A DNA stretch of 64,000 bases, taken from assembly GCA_016185145.1 (NCBI GenBank), contig JACPOB010000005.1, forward strand, positions 55,742 to 119,741. The letters are read 5' to 3'. Position 1 is the first letter of the stretch. Every line of letters begins with the position of its first letter. A program made the position numbers and the translations under genes. Below are positions 55,472 through 64,000 of this stretch, piece after piece. The DNA comes from Rhodospirillales bacterium. GTDB taxonomy: Bacteria; Pseudomonadota; Alphaproteobacteria; Reyranellales; Reyranellaceae. The notes beneath the pieces are model-generated. The model ran no database searches, was not told the DNA's origin, and was given only the letters and a program-made list of their open reading frames with translations.

Positions 55472-56254
55472 CTAGGAGATCGTCTCCGCCGGCGCCGTCT
55501 CGATGACCTCGACGGAATGTTCGCCGCAGATCGTGCGCAGGCGCGCCGATTCCAGCCGATCGGTCACGAACACCTGCACCTGGGACATGTGGCCGATGCG
55601 GACAGGGGCGGTGCGTTCGAGCTTCAGGCGGTCGGCGACCAGCACGACGCGGCGGGCGTTTTCCATGATCGCCTGGCTGACTCGCACTTCCTGGTAATCG
55701 AAATCGAGCAGGGCGCCGTCCTCGTCGATCGCCGAGGTGCCGATCACGGCGGTATCGACCTTGAACTGGCGGATGAGATCGATGGCCGCAGCGCCGACGA
55801 CGGCGCCGTCGCTGCGTCGTACCGGTCCGCCGGCCACGATCACGTCGAAACTGGGAAAGGGATAGAGCGTGCGCGCGACATTGAGGTTGTTGGTGATGAC
55901 CAGCAGATCCTCATGGGCGGTGAGCGCACGCGCCACTTCCTCGGTGGTGGTGCCGATGTTGATGAACAACGAGCTCTGGTTGGGGATCAGCGCAGCCGCG
56001 CGGGCGCCGATCGCGCGCTTCTCCAGGGCAGCGATGAGGCGGCGCGCCTCGTAGGCGGTGTTCTCGACGCCCGATGCGATCACGGCGCCGCCGTGGATGC
56101 GGCTGAGCAGGCGCTGCTCGCAGAGATCGTTGAGGTCCTTGCGGATCGTCTGCGGCGTCACGGCGAATTTTTCGGCGAGGCCGTCGACGCTGACCCGTCC
56201 CTGCACGCGAGCCAGCGCCAGTATTTCCTTCTGCCGGGTCGTTGCGGGCTCCAT
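55472..56254 (-). CDS. glpR: DeoR-family transcription regulator GlpR
   Basis: This 260-residue regulator has an N-terminal DeoR helix-turn-helix (RQKEILALARVQGRVSVDGLAEKFAVTPQTIRKDLNDL, about 8-45) with the HGGAV turn, and a C-terminal sugar-phosphate-sensing domain (SLFINIGTTTEEVARAL, VIGTSAIDEDGALLDFDYQEVRVSQAIM). It should repress the glp operon and be released by glycerol 3-phosphate. The ATG at 56254 starts directly before the domain. It lies upstream of glpD on the same strand, with a separate AT-rich promoter between. Confidence 0.9.
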   Translation of the reverse strand: MEPATTRQKEILALARVQGRVSVDGLAEKFAVTPQTIRKDLNDLCEQRLLSRIHGGAVIASGVENTAYEARRLIAALEKRAIGARAAALIPNQSSLFINIGTTTEEVARALTAHEDLLVITNNLNVARTLYPFPSFDVIVAGGPVRRSDGAVVGAAAIDLIRQFKVDTAVIGTSAIDEDGALLDFDYQEVRVSQAIMENARRVVLVADRLKLERTAPVRIGHMSQVQVFVTDRLESARLRTICGEHSVEVIETAPAETIS

Positions 56255-56453
56255 GCGGGCGAATTCTATGCCGGCGCCACGCCCGCACAAGCGCCGATGG
56301 GCTCAGGCGGTTCGCTCGTTTGCGATCTGCGCAACTGCATCAGGCGCTCGGCCCACACCACCGGCAGCTACGCCTGACTTTACATCGGCTCGTTCGGCAT
56401 GGAGCTCGGCGCCATGCTGACGCAACCGGCCTGAGACAGCGACCCGCGCCCGG
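56255..56453. other. Gene-free stretch between glpR and adhP
   Basis: The 199 bases between these two minus-strand genes should hold the glpR promoter. A short plus-strand open piece (56380-56434) reads like the end of a gene, but it is too short to name. Confidence 0.3.
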
Positions 56454-57482
56454 TCATGTCTGGAAATCGAGCACGATGCGGCCCTGGATGTCGCCCTGGC
56501 GCATGCGGGCGAAAACGTCGTTGATGTTCTCGAGCTTGGCCGTCGCGACCGTCGCCTTGACCTTGCCCTCGCCGGCAAAGGCCAGCGCCTCCTGAAGGTC
56601 GAGCCGCGTGCCCACGATCGAGCCGCGCACGGTGATGCCGTTCAGGACGGTGTCGAAGATCGACAGGGGGAAATCACCCGGCGGCAATCCGGTGAGCGAC
56701 ACCGTGCCGCCGCGTCCGACCATGCCCAGCGCCTGCTCGAAGGCTTTCGGCGAGACGGCGGTGACCAGCACACCCTGGGCGCCGCCGACCTCCTTCTTCA
56801 CGAAGGCCACGGGATCCTGGGTGCGGGCGTTGACCGCCAACGCGGCGCCGAGGCGCCTGGCGAGATCGAGCTTGGGCTCGTCGATGTCGACGGCGATCAC
56901 GTTCAGGCCCATCGCCTTGGCGTATTGCACGGCCATGTGGCCGAGACCGCCGATGCCCGAGATCACCACCCAGTCGTCGGGCTTGGTGTCGGTGACCTTG
57001 AGCCCCTTGTAGACGGTGACGCCGGCACAAAGGATCGGCGAGATCTCGACGAAGTCCGCCTTGGCCGGCAGGTGCCCGACATAGTTGGGATCGGCCAGCA
57101 CGTACTCGGCAAAGCCGCCATTCACCGAGTAGCCGGTGTTCTGCTGGTCGAGGCAAAGCGTTTCCCAGCCGCCCAGGCAATGCTTGCAGTGACCGCACGC
57201 CGTATAGAGCCAGGGCACGCCGACGCGGTCGCCTTCCTTGACGTGGCGCACGCCGGTACCGACGGCCGAGACATGGCCGACGCCCTCGTGGCCCGGGATG
57301 AAGGGCGGCTTGGGCTTGACCGGCCAGTCGCCCTCGGCGGCGTGGAGATCGGTATGGCAGACGCCGGTGGCCGCGATCTTGACCACGACCTGGCCGGGAC
57401 CGGGCTGCGGCACCGGTACTTCCTCGATCACCAACGGCTTGCGGAATTCGCGGACGACAGCGGCCTTCATGGTCGATGGCAT
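56454..57482 (-). CDS. adhP: Zinc-dependent alcohol dehydrogenase AdhP-type
   Basis: This 342-residue medium-chain dehydrogenase has catalytic zinc ligands C42, H65-E66 (PGHEGVGH) and C152, the structural zinc set C96/C99/C102/C110 ([15 protein letters not shown]) and the NAD motif GIGGLGHMA. It matches AdhP/propanol-preferring dehydrogenases, which interconvert ethanol or short alcohols and aldehydes. It is the last gene behind the STAS-like and lipoprotein genes, 10 bases after the lipoprotein stop. It is not likely part of the glp operon since glpR intervenes in transcription order. Confidence 0.92.
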   Translation of the reverse strand: MPSTMKAAVVREFRKPLVIEEVPVPQPGPGQVVVKIAATGVCHTDLHAAEGDWPVKPKPPFIPGHEGVGHVSAVGTGVRHVKEGDRVGVPWLYTACGHCKHCLGGWETLCLDQQNTGYSVNGGFAEYVLADPNYVGHLPAKADFVEISPILCAGVTVYKGLKVTDTKPDDWVVISGIGGLGHMAVQYAKAMGLNVIAVDIDEPKLDLARRLGAALAVNARTQDPVAFVKKEVGGAQGVLVTAVSPKAFEQALGMVGRGGTVSLTGLPPGDFPLSIFDTVLNGITVRGSIVGTRLDLQEALAFAGEGKVKATVATAKLENINDVFARMRQGDIQGRIVLDFQT

Positions 57483-57492
57483 GACAGTCCTC

Positions 57493-57792
57493 CTAACGTG
57501 TGTATCCCTTGCCTTGCATGCAGTCGTTGAACATTTCCAGCTCGGCGCTGGTGCGATCGGTGTTCGCCTGCTGCTGGGCGGCGATCATGCCCGCACCGCT
57601 CATCGCCGGATTGCTGGCGGTGTGAGGATAGAGCCGGGAGGCCTGCTGCTGCGCCGAAGCGCGACACAGCGCGGTGTCGCTGGCGATCGTGGCGTCATCC
57701 GCACCGGCCTTCTTCCAGGTCGTGCCGGGTGCCGCCCCGCCACAGGCCGCAAGGCCGAGCGCAAGAGCCGATACGATTACCCTGCGGTTCAT
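57493..57792 (-). CDS. Small putative lipoprotein
   Basis: This 99-residue protein has a lipoprotein leader with lipobox LAAC ([17 protein letters not shown]), then a short helical, Gln/Ala-rich mature part with two more cysteines ([16 protein letters not shown]). Similar small lipoproteins with a C-terminal DCMQxKGY motif are frequent in Rhizobiales without known function. The ATG overlaps the stop of the upstream STAS-like gene, so both are coupled. The alcohol dehydrogenase gene follows after 10 bases. Confidence 0.8.
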   Translation of the reverse strand: MNRRVIVSALALGLAACGGAAPGTTWKKAGADDATIASDTALCRASAQQQASRLYPHTASNPAMSGAGMIAAQQQANTDRTSAELEMFNDCMQGKGYTR

Positions 57793-58157
57793 TTGCCGGT
57801 CTCCAGCCAAGCGAGTGCGCGGATTTCCTGGTCTTGCGGGAATTGCCTGATGTCGGGTTGGGCCAGATGCTGGGCAACGGCGCGCGCGACCTTGACGAAG
57901 CCGCTGTCGGTCACGGCCGCGACCCGCGCGATCTCGCGGTGGTGATCGCGCACGAACTTCAGGTGCTCGATCAGGCTCGCGAAACTGTCCCAGCCGGGAA
58001 ACGACGCGGCACGGATCAACAGCCCCGTGAGCTGACCCTTCTCGGCGATATAGGGATCGGCGACGGCGGCAATCCTGTGGAAGTCGTCAGCCGACAGGGC
58101 GCCCTGCGGCGTGATGATTAAGATGCCTTTGTCGGGCAGCAAATCGACCTTGATCAT
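57789..58157 (-). CDS. STAS/SpoIIAA-like (CRAL-TRIO-like) protein
   Basis: This 122-residue protein begins MIKVDLLPDKGILIITPQGALSADDFHRI and has the alternating strand-helix pattern of the SpoIIAA-like/STAS fold (GLLIRAASFPGWDSF, RVAAVTDSGFVKVARAVA). These proteins are often called SpoIIAA-like and have no proven function. The ATG at 58157 follows GGGCGGGAG; the frame is open upstream but with poor coding character. It leads a three-gene unit with the lipoprotein and AdhP genes. Confidence 0.8.
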   Translation of the reverse strand: MIKVDLLPDKGILIITPQGALSADDFHRIAAVADPYIAEKGQLTGLLIRAASFPGWDSFASLIEHLKFVRDHHREIARVAAVTDSGFVKVARAVAQHLAQPDIRQFPQDQEIRALAWLETGK

Positions 58158-58308
58158 GGCGCTCCCGCCCCGTCTCCGGCCTCGCACGATGGCGCTTCCG
58201 ACAAGCGCCGTCACCTCCCGCTTTTGCATGGCCGAAAATAAATCCGGCGCGATCGTATCTTTTCGGTATCGCCGTTCGTCCTTGGGGGTGGACGGAAGGG
58301 CCGACATC

Positions 58309-58328
58309 ACTTAACCTGTCAGTTAAGT
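58309..58328. promoter_or_regulatory. Perfect inverted repeat, likely operator
   Basis: ACTTAAC (58309-58315), a six-base spacer and GTTAAGT (58322-58328) form a perfect, AT-rich inverted repeat. It lies 33 bases before the MFS gene, at the usual place for a TetR- or MarR-type operator. No regulator gene is adjacent. Confidence 0.6.
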
Positions 58329-58360
58329 ATTATCCAATAGCCCGTTCCGAGGAGCGACGG

Positions 58361-59590
58361 ATGAAACTCTTTTACGGTTGGGTCGTGGTCGCCGCCGGCG
58401 GCCTATTGGGATGCGTGGCGATCGGCGCCGTGTTCTCGCTGGCGGTCTTCCTGCAGCCGATGGCCGACGCGACCGGCTGGTCGCGCACCGGCGTGTCGAG
58501 CGCCATGACGATCGTCTTCCTGGTGATGGGCGTCGCCTCGTTCGGCTGGGGCGCCCTGACCGACCGCTTCGGGCCGCTGCCGGTCGTGCTGAGCGGCGGC
58601 GTCCTGCTGGGACTGGGCCTCGCGCTCGCCAGCCGCGCCAGCAGCCTGCTCGAGTTCCAGCTGATCTATGGCCTGCTCGTCGGCGGCGCCACCGGTGCGG
58701 TATTCATACCGACAATGACGACGGTGACCGGCTGGTTCGAGAAGCATCGCAGCCTTGCCGTCTCACTGGTATCGGCCGGCATGGGCATGGCGCCGATGAC
58801 GGTCTCGCCCTTCGCGAGCTGGCTGATCACCAACTACGACTGGCGCACCGCCCAGCTCGTGATCGCCATCATGGCCTGGGTCGTTCTCGTGCCGACCGCC
58901 TTCCTGGTGCGCCGCGCGCCCGAGGCGGTCGACGAGCGCGAGCGCGTTGCGGCCGCGCCGGGCATGACGATGGGCGCGGCCGATCCCGGCCTGACGGCGG
59001 GCCAGGCGCTGCGCTCGCCGCAGTTCTGGGTGCTGTCGCTCACCTATTTCGCCTGCTGCGCCACGCATTCGGGACCGATCTTCCACACCGTGAGCTACGC
59101 CATCGCCTGCGGCCTGCCCGTCATGGCCGCGGTCACGATCTACAGCGTCGAGGGCCTGGCAGGGCTGGGCGGGCGCATCGTGTTCGGCCTGGCGGGCGAC
59201 CGCTTCGGCGCCAAGCGCGTGCTGGTGATCGGCCTGTTCGCCCAGGCGCTGGGCGCCGGCGCCTATTTCTTCGTGCGCCAGCTCGGCGAGTTCTACGCCG
59301 TGGCGGCCGTGTTCGGCCTGATCTACGGCGGCATCATGCCCCTCTATGCCGTGATCGCGCGCGAATACTTCCCGATGCGCATCATGGGCACGGTGCTGGG
59401 CGCCTCGACGGTGTTCTCGGCCGGCGGCATGGCGCTCGGACCCGTGGTCGGCGGATGGATCTACGACACCACCGGCGGCTACGGCTGGCTCTATATCGCT
59501 TCGGCCGGCATGGGGTTGGGGGCCATGTTCATCGCCCTGCTGTTCCCGCCCTTCCCCTCGCAGCAGCGCGCTGCAACCCAGCCGGCGTGA
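58361..59590 (+). CDS. MFS transporter (oxalate/formate antiporter-like type)
   Basis: This 409-residue membrane protein has twelve segments and begins MKLFYGWVVVAAGGLLGCVA, the start style of the MCT/OFA branch. The conserved loop WGALTDRFGPLPVVLSGG between helices 2 and 3 and its second-half copy GRIVFGLAGDRFGAKRVLVIG are present. Substrates in this branch are monocarboxylates or similar anions. GGAGCGACGG lies upstream of the ATG. A perfect inverted repeat precedes the gene. It is convergent with the luciferase-like gene. The substrate is unknown. Confidence 0.9.
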   Translation: MKLFYGWVVVAAGGLLGCVAIGAVFSLAVFLQPMADATGWSRTGVSSAMTIVFLVMGVASFGWGALTDRFGPLPVVLSGGVLLGLGLALASRASSLLEFQLIYGLLVGGATGAVFIPTMTTVTGWFEKHRSLAVSLVSAGMGMAPMTVSPFASWLITNYDWRTAQLVIAIMAWVVLVPTAFLVRRAPEAVDERERVAAAPGMTMGAADPGLTAGQALRSPQFWVLSLTYFACCATHSGPIFHTVSYAIACGLPVMAAVTIYSVEGLAGLGGRIVFGLAGDRFGAKRVLVIGLFAQALGAGAYFFVRQLGEFYAVAAVFGLIYGGIMPLYAVIAREYFPMRIMGTVLGASTVFSAGGMALGPVVGGWIYDTTGGYGWLYIASAGMGLGAMFIALLFPPFPSQQRAATQPA

Positions 59591-60616
59591 TCAGGCGCCG
59601 TTGAACATCGCCCTGAGACGCGGAGCAACGTCGCGCGCGAAGCGTTCGAGGCTGGCGTTGGTGTCGTCGGGCGTGAGCCCCGGCGGCACCGCCCAGGTGA
59701 CGATGTCGGTGAAGCCGTACGCGCGGATGAACGCGGCGAGCTCGCCCACGCAATGCTCGACATCGCCCACCACCCAGGTCTGCGGAATGCGGTCGGCCTC
59801 GGCGATGCCCTGGACGCCGCCATGGCCGCCGGCTTCCTCGCGGAAGCGATGGTAGATGTCCATGCGCCGCCGCTCGGCGACCCGCACCTTGCCCCAGTCG
59901 CGCTCGCGATCGTCGGTCACCAGGCATGACTTGATGATGCCGATGCGACGGCTGGAGGGATCGCGGCCATCGGCCGCGAGCTTTGCTGCCCATGGATCGA
60001 GCGACTGCCGGCGCGGTCCCTGCGGCAACAGGTTGGCGCCGACCCGGGCGGCGCGCAGCGCGCCCGCCTCCGACATCGCCGCGACCCAGAGCGGCGGGCC
60101 GCCGGACTGCACATAGCCCGGCGTGATCTTCACGTCCGAGAAATCGTAGCGCTTGCCGGAATAGCTGAACGTCTCGCCGGTGAAGGCGAGCTTCAGCACG
60201 TCGAGGCCCTCGTCGGTCAGCGACACGCGGCGCGACACCGGCAGGCCGAAGCCCCTGAACTCGTGCGGCGCGTAGCCCATGCCCGCGCCGATCTCCACGC
60301 GACCGCCGCTGATGTTGTCGAGCACCGCGAGATCTTCGGCCAGTCGCAGCGGATGGTTGAACGGCAGCAGGCAGACGTCGCAGGAGAAGCGCACGCGTTT
60401 GGTGCGGGCGGCCATGGCTGCAGCGACGGGAATCCACGACGGCAGGTAGCCGTCGTCGACGAAGTGATGCTCGGTGAACCAGACGAGGTCGAGCCCCAGC
60501 CTGTCGAGCCACGCCACCTGATCCATGATCGCGGCATAGAGCGCCTGGTGGCTCAGGCCCGACTCCGGCGGATTGCGGAAATCGTAGGCGACACCCAGGC
60601 GCAGGGGCTGAGCCAT
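59591..60616 (-). CDS. LLM class (luciferase-like) flavin-dependent oxidoreductase
   Basis: This 341-residue protein belongs to the luciferase-like monooxygenases: the start MAQPLRLGVAYDFRNP, FTEHHFVDDGYLPSWIPVAAAMAART, the strand CLLPFNHPLRLAEDLAVLDNISGGRVEIGAGMGY and FTGETFSYSGKRYDFSDVKI are the usual elements. It should use reduced flavin and oxygen. It is unlike the gene at 11972 in length and detail, so the two are not recent duplicates. It is divergent from the ABC-F gene, and the substrate is unknown. Confidence 0.9.
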   Translation of the reverse strand: MAQPLRLGVAYDFRNPPESGLSHQALYAAIMDQVAWLDRLGLDLVWFTEHHFVDDGYLPSWIPVAAAMAARTKRVRFSCDVCLLPFNHPLRLAEDLAVLDNISGGRVEIGAGMGYAPHEFRGFGLPVSRRVSLTDEGLDVLKLAFTGETFSYSGKRYDFSDVKITPGYVQSGGPPLWVAAMSEAGALRAARVGANLLPQGPRRQSLDPWAAKLAADGRDPSSRRIGIIKSCLVTDDRERDWGKVRVAERRRMDIYHRFREEAGGHGGVQGIAEADRIPQTWVVGDVEHCVGELAAFIRAYGFTDIVTWAVPPGLTPDDTNASLERFARDVAPRLRAMFNGA

Positions 60617-60758
60617 CGGCGTTTTCTCCCTTTCCTTGCCTTGAATATCGGCAATGCCGAGCCTACGTTCGCGACCTCATCGAATTCAACAGGATGTGCA
60701 GCGATGGATTTCCGCCCAGCAGCAAACCAACACCTTGCTCTCGGGGAAATCCGTCTTC

Positions 60759-62336
60759 ATGCCTGCTTCAATCACTGTCTCTCGTCTCGGCTGGTCGACG
60801 GCTGACGGCCGGCCTGTCCTCTCCAATCTCGATCTGAGCTTCGGCGGCGAGCGCACCGGCCTCGTCGGACGCAACGGCGTGGGCAAGAGCACGCTGCTCA
60901 AGCTCATCGCGGGCGAGCTGCTGCCCAATGCGGGCACCATTGCCATGGCCGGCACGCTCGGCGTGCTGCGCCAGGCCGTGCAGACCGATCCACGCGAAAC
61001 GGTCGCCGATCTGTTCGGCGCGACCGCGGCGCTCGAGCTGTTGTGCCGCGCCGAAAGCGGCGACGCCGATGCCGAAGACCTTGCCCGCGCCGACTGGACG
61101 CTCGACCAGCGCATGGCCGCAGCCCTCGGACGGCTTGGACTGGACGCCGGGCCCGGGACGCGGCTTGCGACATTGTCGGGCGGTCAGCGCACGCGGATGG
61201 CGCTGGCGGCGCTGGTCTTCAAGGAGCCCGACTTCATCCTGCTCGACGAGCCCACCAACAATCTCGACCGCGAAGGCCGCCGCGCCGTCGTCGATCTCCT
61301 GGCATCCTGGCGCAGCGGCGCGATCGTCGTCAGCCACGACCGCGAACTGCTCGAGACCATGGACGCCATCGTCGAGCTCACCGGCCTGGGCGCCACGCGC
61401 TACGGCGGCAACTTCAGCCATTATCGCGACCGCAAGGCGCTCGAGCTGGCGGCGGCGCAGCACGACCTGGCCGATGCCGAGAAGCGCCTGACCGAGGTCG
61501 CCGAGCGCGCCCAGGAGCGGACCGAACGCAAGGCGCGCCGGGACCGTGCGGGGCAGGCCAAACGCCGCAAGGGCGATATCCCGCGCATCCAGCTCAACAC
61601 GCTCAGGAACCGCAGCGAGAACAGCGGCGGCGACCAGGCACGCCTCGGCGAGCGGCAGCGCATCGAAGCCGCGGACGACGTCGCCTCCGCCCGTCGGCGC
61701 GTAGAGATCCTGCAGCCTTTGTCGATGGTGCTGCCGTCGACCGGCCTGCCGGCCGGCAAGACAATCGTCCAGCTGGACCAGGTCAGCGCCGGATATGCAT
61801 CAAGCCGGCCGGTGATCCGCGATCTCAGCCTTGCCATCACCGGACCGGAACGCCTCGCCGTCACCGGGCCGAACGGCTCGGGCAAGACGACCTTGCTGGC
61901 GCTGATCACGGGCAGGCTCGCGCCGTGGGCGGGAACGGTGCGGCTCGCCGTCGAGCACGCGGTGCTCGACCAGCAGGTGAGCCTGCTCGATCCGCGGGTC
62001 TCGATCCGCGACAACTTTCGTCGTCTCAATCCCGCAGCCGACGAGAACGCTTGCCGGGCGAGCCTCGCCCGCTTCATGTTCCGTGCCGACGCCGCCCTTC
62101 AGATCGTCTCGAGCCTGAGCGGCGGCCAATTGCTGCGTGCGGGACTGGCTTGCGTGCTGGGGATCACCCCGCCCGCGCTGCTGATCCTCGACGAACCGAC
62201 CAACAATCTCGACCTCGAATCGATCGCGGCGGTCGAGGGCGGATTGCGGGCCTACGACGGCGCGCTGCTCGTCGTGAGCCACGACGAGGCGTTCCTGCAG
62301 GCGATCGGCATTTCACGCCGGCTGGAACTCGGATGA
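60759..62336 (+). CDS. ABC-F family ATPase
   Basis: This 525-residue soluble protein has two ABC domains and no membrane segments. Domain 1 has Walker A GRNGVGKST and signature LSGGQRTRM with LLDEPTNNLD; domain 2 has GPNGSGKTT, signature LSGGQLLRAG and again LLDEPTNNLD. The charged linker between them (about 225-330) is typical. ABC-F proteins act on ribosomes (translation factors or antibiotic protection). The ATG at 60759 is preferred by protein character; the frame is open to 60654. No resistance genes are near, so a housekeeping or stress translation role is as likely. Confidence 0.9.
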   Translation: MPASITVSRLGWSTADGRPVLSNLDLSFGGERTGLVGRNGVGKSTLLKLIAGELLPNAGTIAMAGTLGVLRQAVQTDPRETVADLFGATAALELLCRAESGDADAEDLARADWTLDQRMAAALGRLGLDAGPGTRLATLSGGQRTRMALAALVFKEPDFILLDEPTNNLDREGRRAVVDLLASWRSGAIVVSHDRELLETMDAIVELTGLGATRYGGNFSHYRDRKALELAAAQHDLADAEKRLTEVAERAQERTERKARRDRAGQAKRRKGDIPRIQLNTLRNRSENSGGDQARLGERQRIEAADDVASARRRVEILQPLSMVLPSTGLPAGKTIVQLDQVSAGYASSRPVIRDLSLAITGPERLAVTGPNGSGKTTLLALITGRLAPWAGTVRLAVEHAVLDQQVSLLDPRVSIRDNFRRLNPAADENACRASLARFMFRADAALQIVSSLSGGQLLRAGLACVLGITPPALLILDEPTNNLDLESIAAVEGGLRAYDGALLVVSHDEAFLQAIGISRRLELG

Positions 62337-62355
62337 CGATAGGGGTCGACAAGTG

Positions 62356-63255
62356 TCAGCACTGCCATTGCGCCGTGCCTGGGGTGGCGACGCGCACGCG
62401 ATAAAGCGACGTCGATGCCGTCACATAGAGGCTGCGCAGGTCATCATCGCCGAAGCAGAAATTGGCGACCGCCTCGGGCAGCCGGATGACGCCGAGGCAG
62501 GCGGCATCCGCGGCGAAGACATGGATGCCGCCGGGACCGCAGCAATAGATGTTGCCCGCGCTGTCGATCTTCATGCCGTCGGGCGCGCCCTTGCCCGCCC
62601 CCGTGGTTTCGGCCCAGACGCGGCCGTCGGCGAGTCCGCCGTCCGCCGTGACCTCGAAGCGGCGGATATGCTTGCGCTCAGTGTCGTTGACGAACAGCTG
62701 CCGCTCGTCGAGCGAGAAGCAGAGCCCGTTGGGCTGGCCGAAATCGTCGGTCAGCAGCACCGGCGTTCGCGCATCGGCGCCGACCCGCCAGACGCCGCGG
62801 AAGTCGAGCTGCAGCGGCCGCGGATTGCCGTAGTATTCCAGCCGGCCGTAGGTCGGGTCGGTGAAGTAGATGGCGCCGTCCGACTTCACGACGACATCGT
62901 TGGGGCTGTTCAGCTCCTTGCCCTGGTGGTGGCTGGCGAGAACGGTGCTCGTGCCGTCGGACTCGGTGCGGGTCAGCGTGCTGGTGGCATGCTGGCAGAC
63001 GACCAGCCGGCCCCGACGGTCCCAGGTGAGACCGTTCGACTGGGCGCAGGGCTTGCGGAAGGTGGCGATGCCGTCGGCCGCCGTCCATTTGCGCATGTGG
63101 TCGCCCGGCATGTCGCTGAACAGCAGATAGCGGTCGCGGCCATGCCACAGCGGACCTTCGGTGAACAGAAAGCCTCCGGCCAGCGTCTCCGCCGCCACCG
63201 ACCTGCCGACAACCGTTTCGAACCTCGGATCACGGACCTCGATAATGTCGCTCAT
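62356..63255 (-). CDS. SMP-30/gluconolactonase family protein
   Basis: This 299-residue six-bladed beta-propeller begins MSDIIEVRDPRFETVVG. Motifs are FTEGPLWHGRDRYLLFSDM with the metal Glu, CAQSNGLTWDRRGRLVVCQH, LNSPNDVVVKSDGAIYFTDPTYGR with the metal Asn and GQPNGLCFSLDERQLFVNDT. The calcium/zinc ligands of a lactonase are intact. It should hydrolyse sugar or other lactones. Codons at 63261 and 63285 (GTG) are alternative starts. It is convergent with the ABC-F gene and divergent from tctA. Confidence 0.9.
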   Translation of the reverse strand: MSDIIEVRDPRFETVVGRSVAAETLAGGFLFTEGPLWHGRDRYLLFSDMPGDHMRKWTAADGIATFRKPCAQSNGLTWDRRGRLVVCQHATSTLTRTESDGTSTVLASHHQGKELNSPNDVVVKSDGAIYFTDPTYGRLEYYGNPRPLQLDFRGVWRVGADARTPVLLTDDFGQPNGLCFSLDERQLFVNDTERKHIRRFEVTADGGLADGRVWAETTGAGKGAPDGMKIDSAGNIYCCGPGGIHVFAADAACLGVIRLPEAVANFCFGDDDLRSLYVTASTSLYRVRVATPGTAQWQC

Positions 63256-63469
63256 CTTCATCTCGCATGCATCTTTCCCGGCCACGACGTTCTAGCCCGA
63301 TCTGCAGATCACCTCAAAATGCCTGCCGAAGCCGCTTGGCGAGGGTTCGGGACGGCGGACGTCAGGCTGCCGTAAGGCGCGCGGACTAGGGTCCCTTCAT
63401 CTGGGAGGCCGTCGACGTTGTCACTTCACTCGGTGTGAGGGGACCGTCGCCGCGCATGGTGGAAAATAC

Positions 63470-64000
63470 ATGGACCTGCTGAACAATCTGATGCTCGGTC
63501 TGAGCGTCGCGGTCACGCTTCAAAATCTGCTCTATGCCCTGTTGGGCTGTATGGTCGGCACGCTGATCGGCGTTCTGCCCGGCATCGGTCCGGTGGCGAC
63601 CATCGCCATGCTGCTGCCGATCACCTTCCACCTGCCGCCGACCGCCTCGCTCATCATGCTGGCCGGCATCTATTACGGCGCGCAATACGGTGGCTCGACG
63701 ACCTCGATCCTGGTCAACCTGCCGGGTGAAGCCTCATCGGTGGTGACCTGTCTCGATGGCTACCAGATGGCGCGCAATGGGCGCGCCGGTGCCGCCCTTT
63801 CGATCTCGGCCGTCGGCTCGTTCTTCGCCGGCACGGTCGGCACCATCATCATCGTGATCTTCGCCGAGCCGCTGACGCGCATGGCGCAGAAATTCGGCCC
63901 GGCCGACTACTGCTCGCTGATGGCGCTCGGCCTCGTCGCCGCCGTCGTGCTGGCCAGCGGCTCGGTCATCAAGGCGATCGCCATGGTGTTCCTCGGCCTG
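63470..64000 (+). CDS. tctA: Tripartite tricarboxylate transporter permease TctA (partial)
   Basis: The frame opens at the ATG at 63470 (MDLLNNLMLGLSVAVTLQNL) and runs off the right edge after 177 codons. The motif GTLIGVLPGIGPVATIAMLLPITF and the segment GIYYGAQYGGSTTSILVNLPGE are the TctA signatures. TctA is the large membrane component that works with the small TctB and a TctC-type receptor. No tctB is seen just upstream, where a SMP-30 gene diverges. It may pair with the orphan TctC proteins at 7542 or 43433 or with a receptor to the right of the window. Confidence 0.9.
   Translation, partial: MDLLNNLMLGLSVAVTLQNLLYALLGCMVGTLIGVLPGIGPVATIAMLLPITFHLPPTASLIMLAGIYYGAQYGGSTTSILVNLPGEASSVVTCLDGYQMARNGRAGAALSISAVGSFFAGTVGTIIIVIFAEPLTRMAQKFGPADYCSLMALGLVAAVVLASGSVIKAIAMVFLGL

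Noticed and set aside
56380..56434. Plus-strand piece that reads like a gene end (YIGSFGMELGAMLTQPA, then a stop)
   Set aside because: Too short and with no start or upstream coding frame; a gene remnant is possible but cannot be shown.

Overview
The window is high-GC DNA with dense, mostly operonic genes. Its gene set points to a soil or freshwater alphaproteobacterium: a rhizobial-type glp glycerol ABC operon, an ECF sigma factor with ChrR-type anti-sigma proteins, an HWE-family histidine kinase, promoter-like sites of the EcfG general-stress type, several Bug/TctC binding proteins and many small catabolic cassettes. The palindromic intergenic repeats fit the Rhizobiales/Rhodospirillales. 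A Reyranella- or Bradyrhizobium-like host is an inference from gene style only. No tRNA, rRNA, CRISPR array, insertion sequence or prophage was seen. Both ends cut genes: a DUF5939-like SRPBCC protein on the left and a TctA permease on the right.

Layout. 1-10.3 kb: thermonuclease, M23 peptidase, a flavin monooxygenase-RidA-MFS cassette, a TctC binding protein, an alpha/beta hydrolase and small exported proteins. 10.5-17.7 kb: an orphan Tat-exported ABC binding protein, a luciferase-like oxidoreductase and a full branched-chain amino acid type ABC importer (livK, palindrome, livHMGF) closed by a strong terminator. 18-27.5 kb: a PaaK-like ligase with a VOC protein, a PPOX-class oxidoreductase, a site-2 protease, a PAS protein, a GH25 lysozyme, a CocE hydrolase and a TPR protein.

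27.5-41 kb is the most distinctive part, a stress and signalling island. It holds an ECF sigma factor with two tandem ChrR-like zinc/cupin proteins, a single-domain response regulator, a hemerythrin protein, several small unknown or winged-helix-like proteins, a stand-alone CheB, a CheB-CheR-PAS-HWE kinase fusion, another response regulator and a receiver-CRP fusion regulator. A structured transcript with an intrinsic terminator, probably a small RNA, lies divergent to the last gene. Four sites matching or nearly matching the EcfG -35/-10 pattern, all with a 16-bp spacer, sit upstream of genes here and all face those genes. No phyR/nepR/ecfG is present in the window.

41-47.6 kb: a four-gene operon (TctC, CMD-fold protein, SDR, acetamidase/formamidase) and a divergent TauD-CoxG-TPP enzyme operon. 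47.7-56.3 kb: glycerol uptake and oxidation, in transcription order glpR, glpD, glpS, glpT, glpP, glpQ, glpU, glpV. The two ATPases carry complementary defects that should fall in the same composite ATP site. 56.4-64 kb: AdhP-type alcohol dehydrogenase with a STAS-like protein and a lipoprotein, an MFS transporter behind a perfect inverted repeat, a second luciferase-like oxidoreductase, an ABC-F ATPase, an SMP-30 lactonase and the truncated tctA.

Three families of intergenic palindromes share one design: conserved outer arms with exchangeable inner hairpins.
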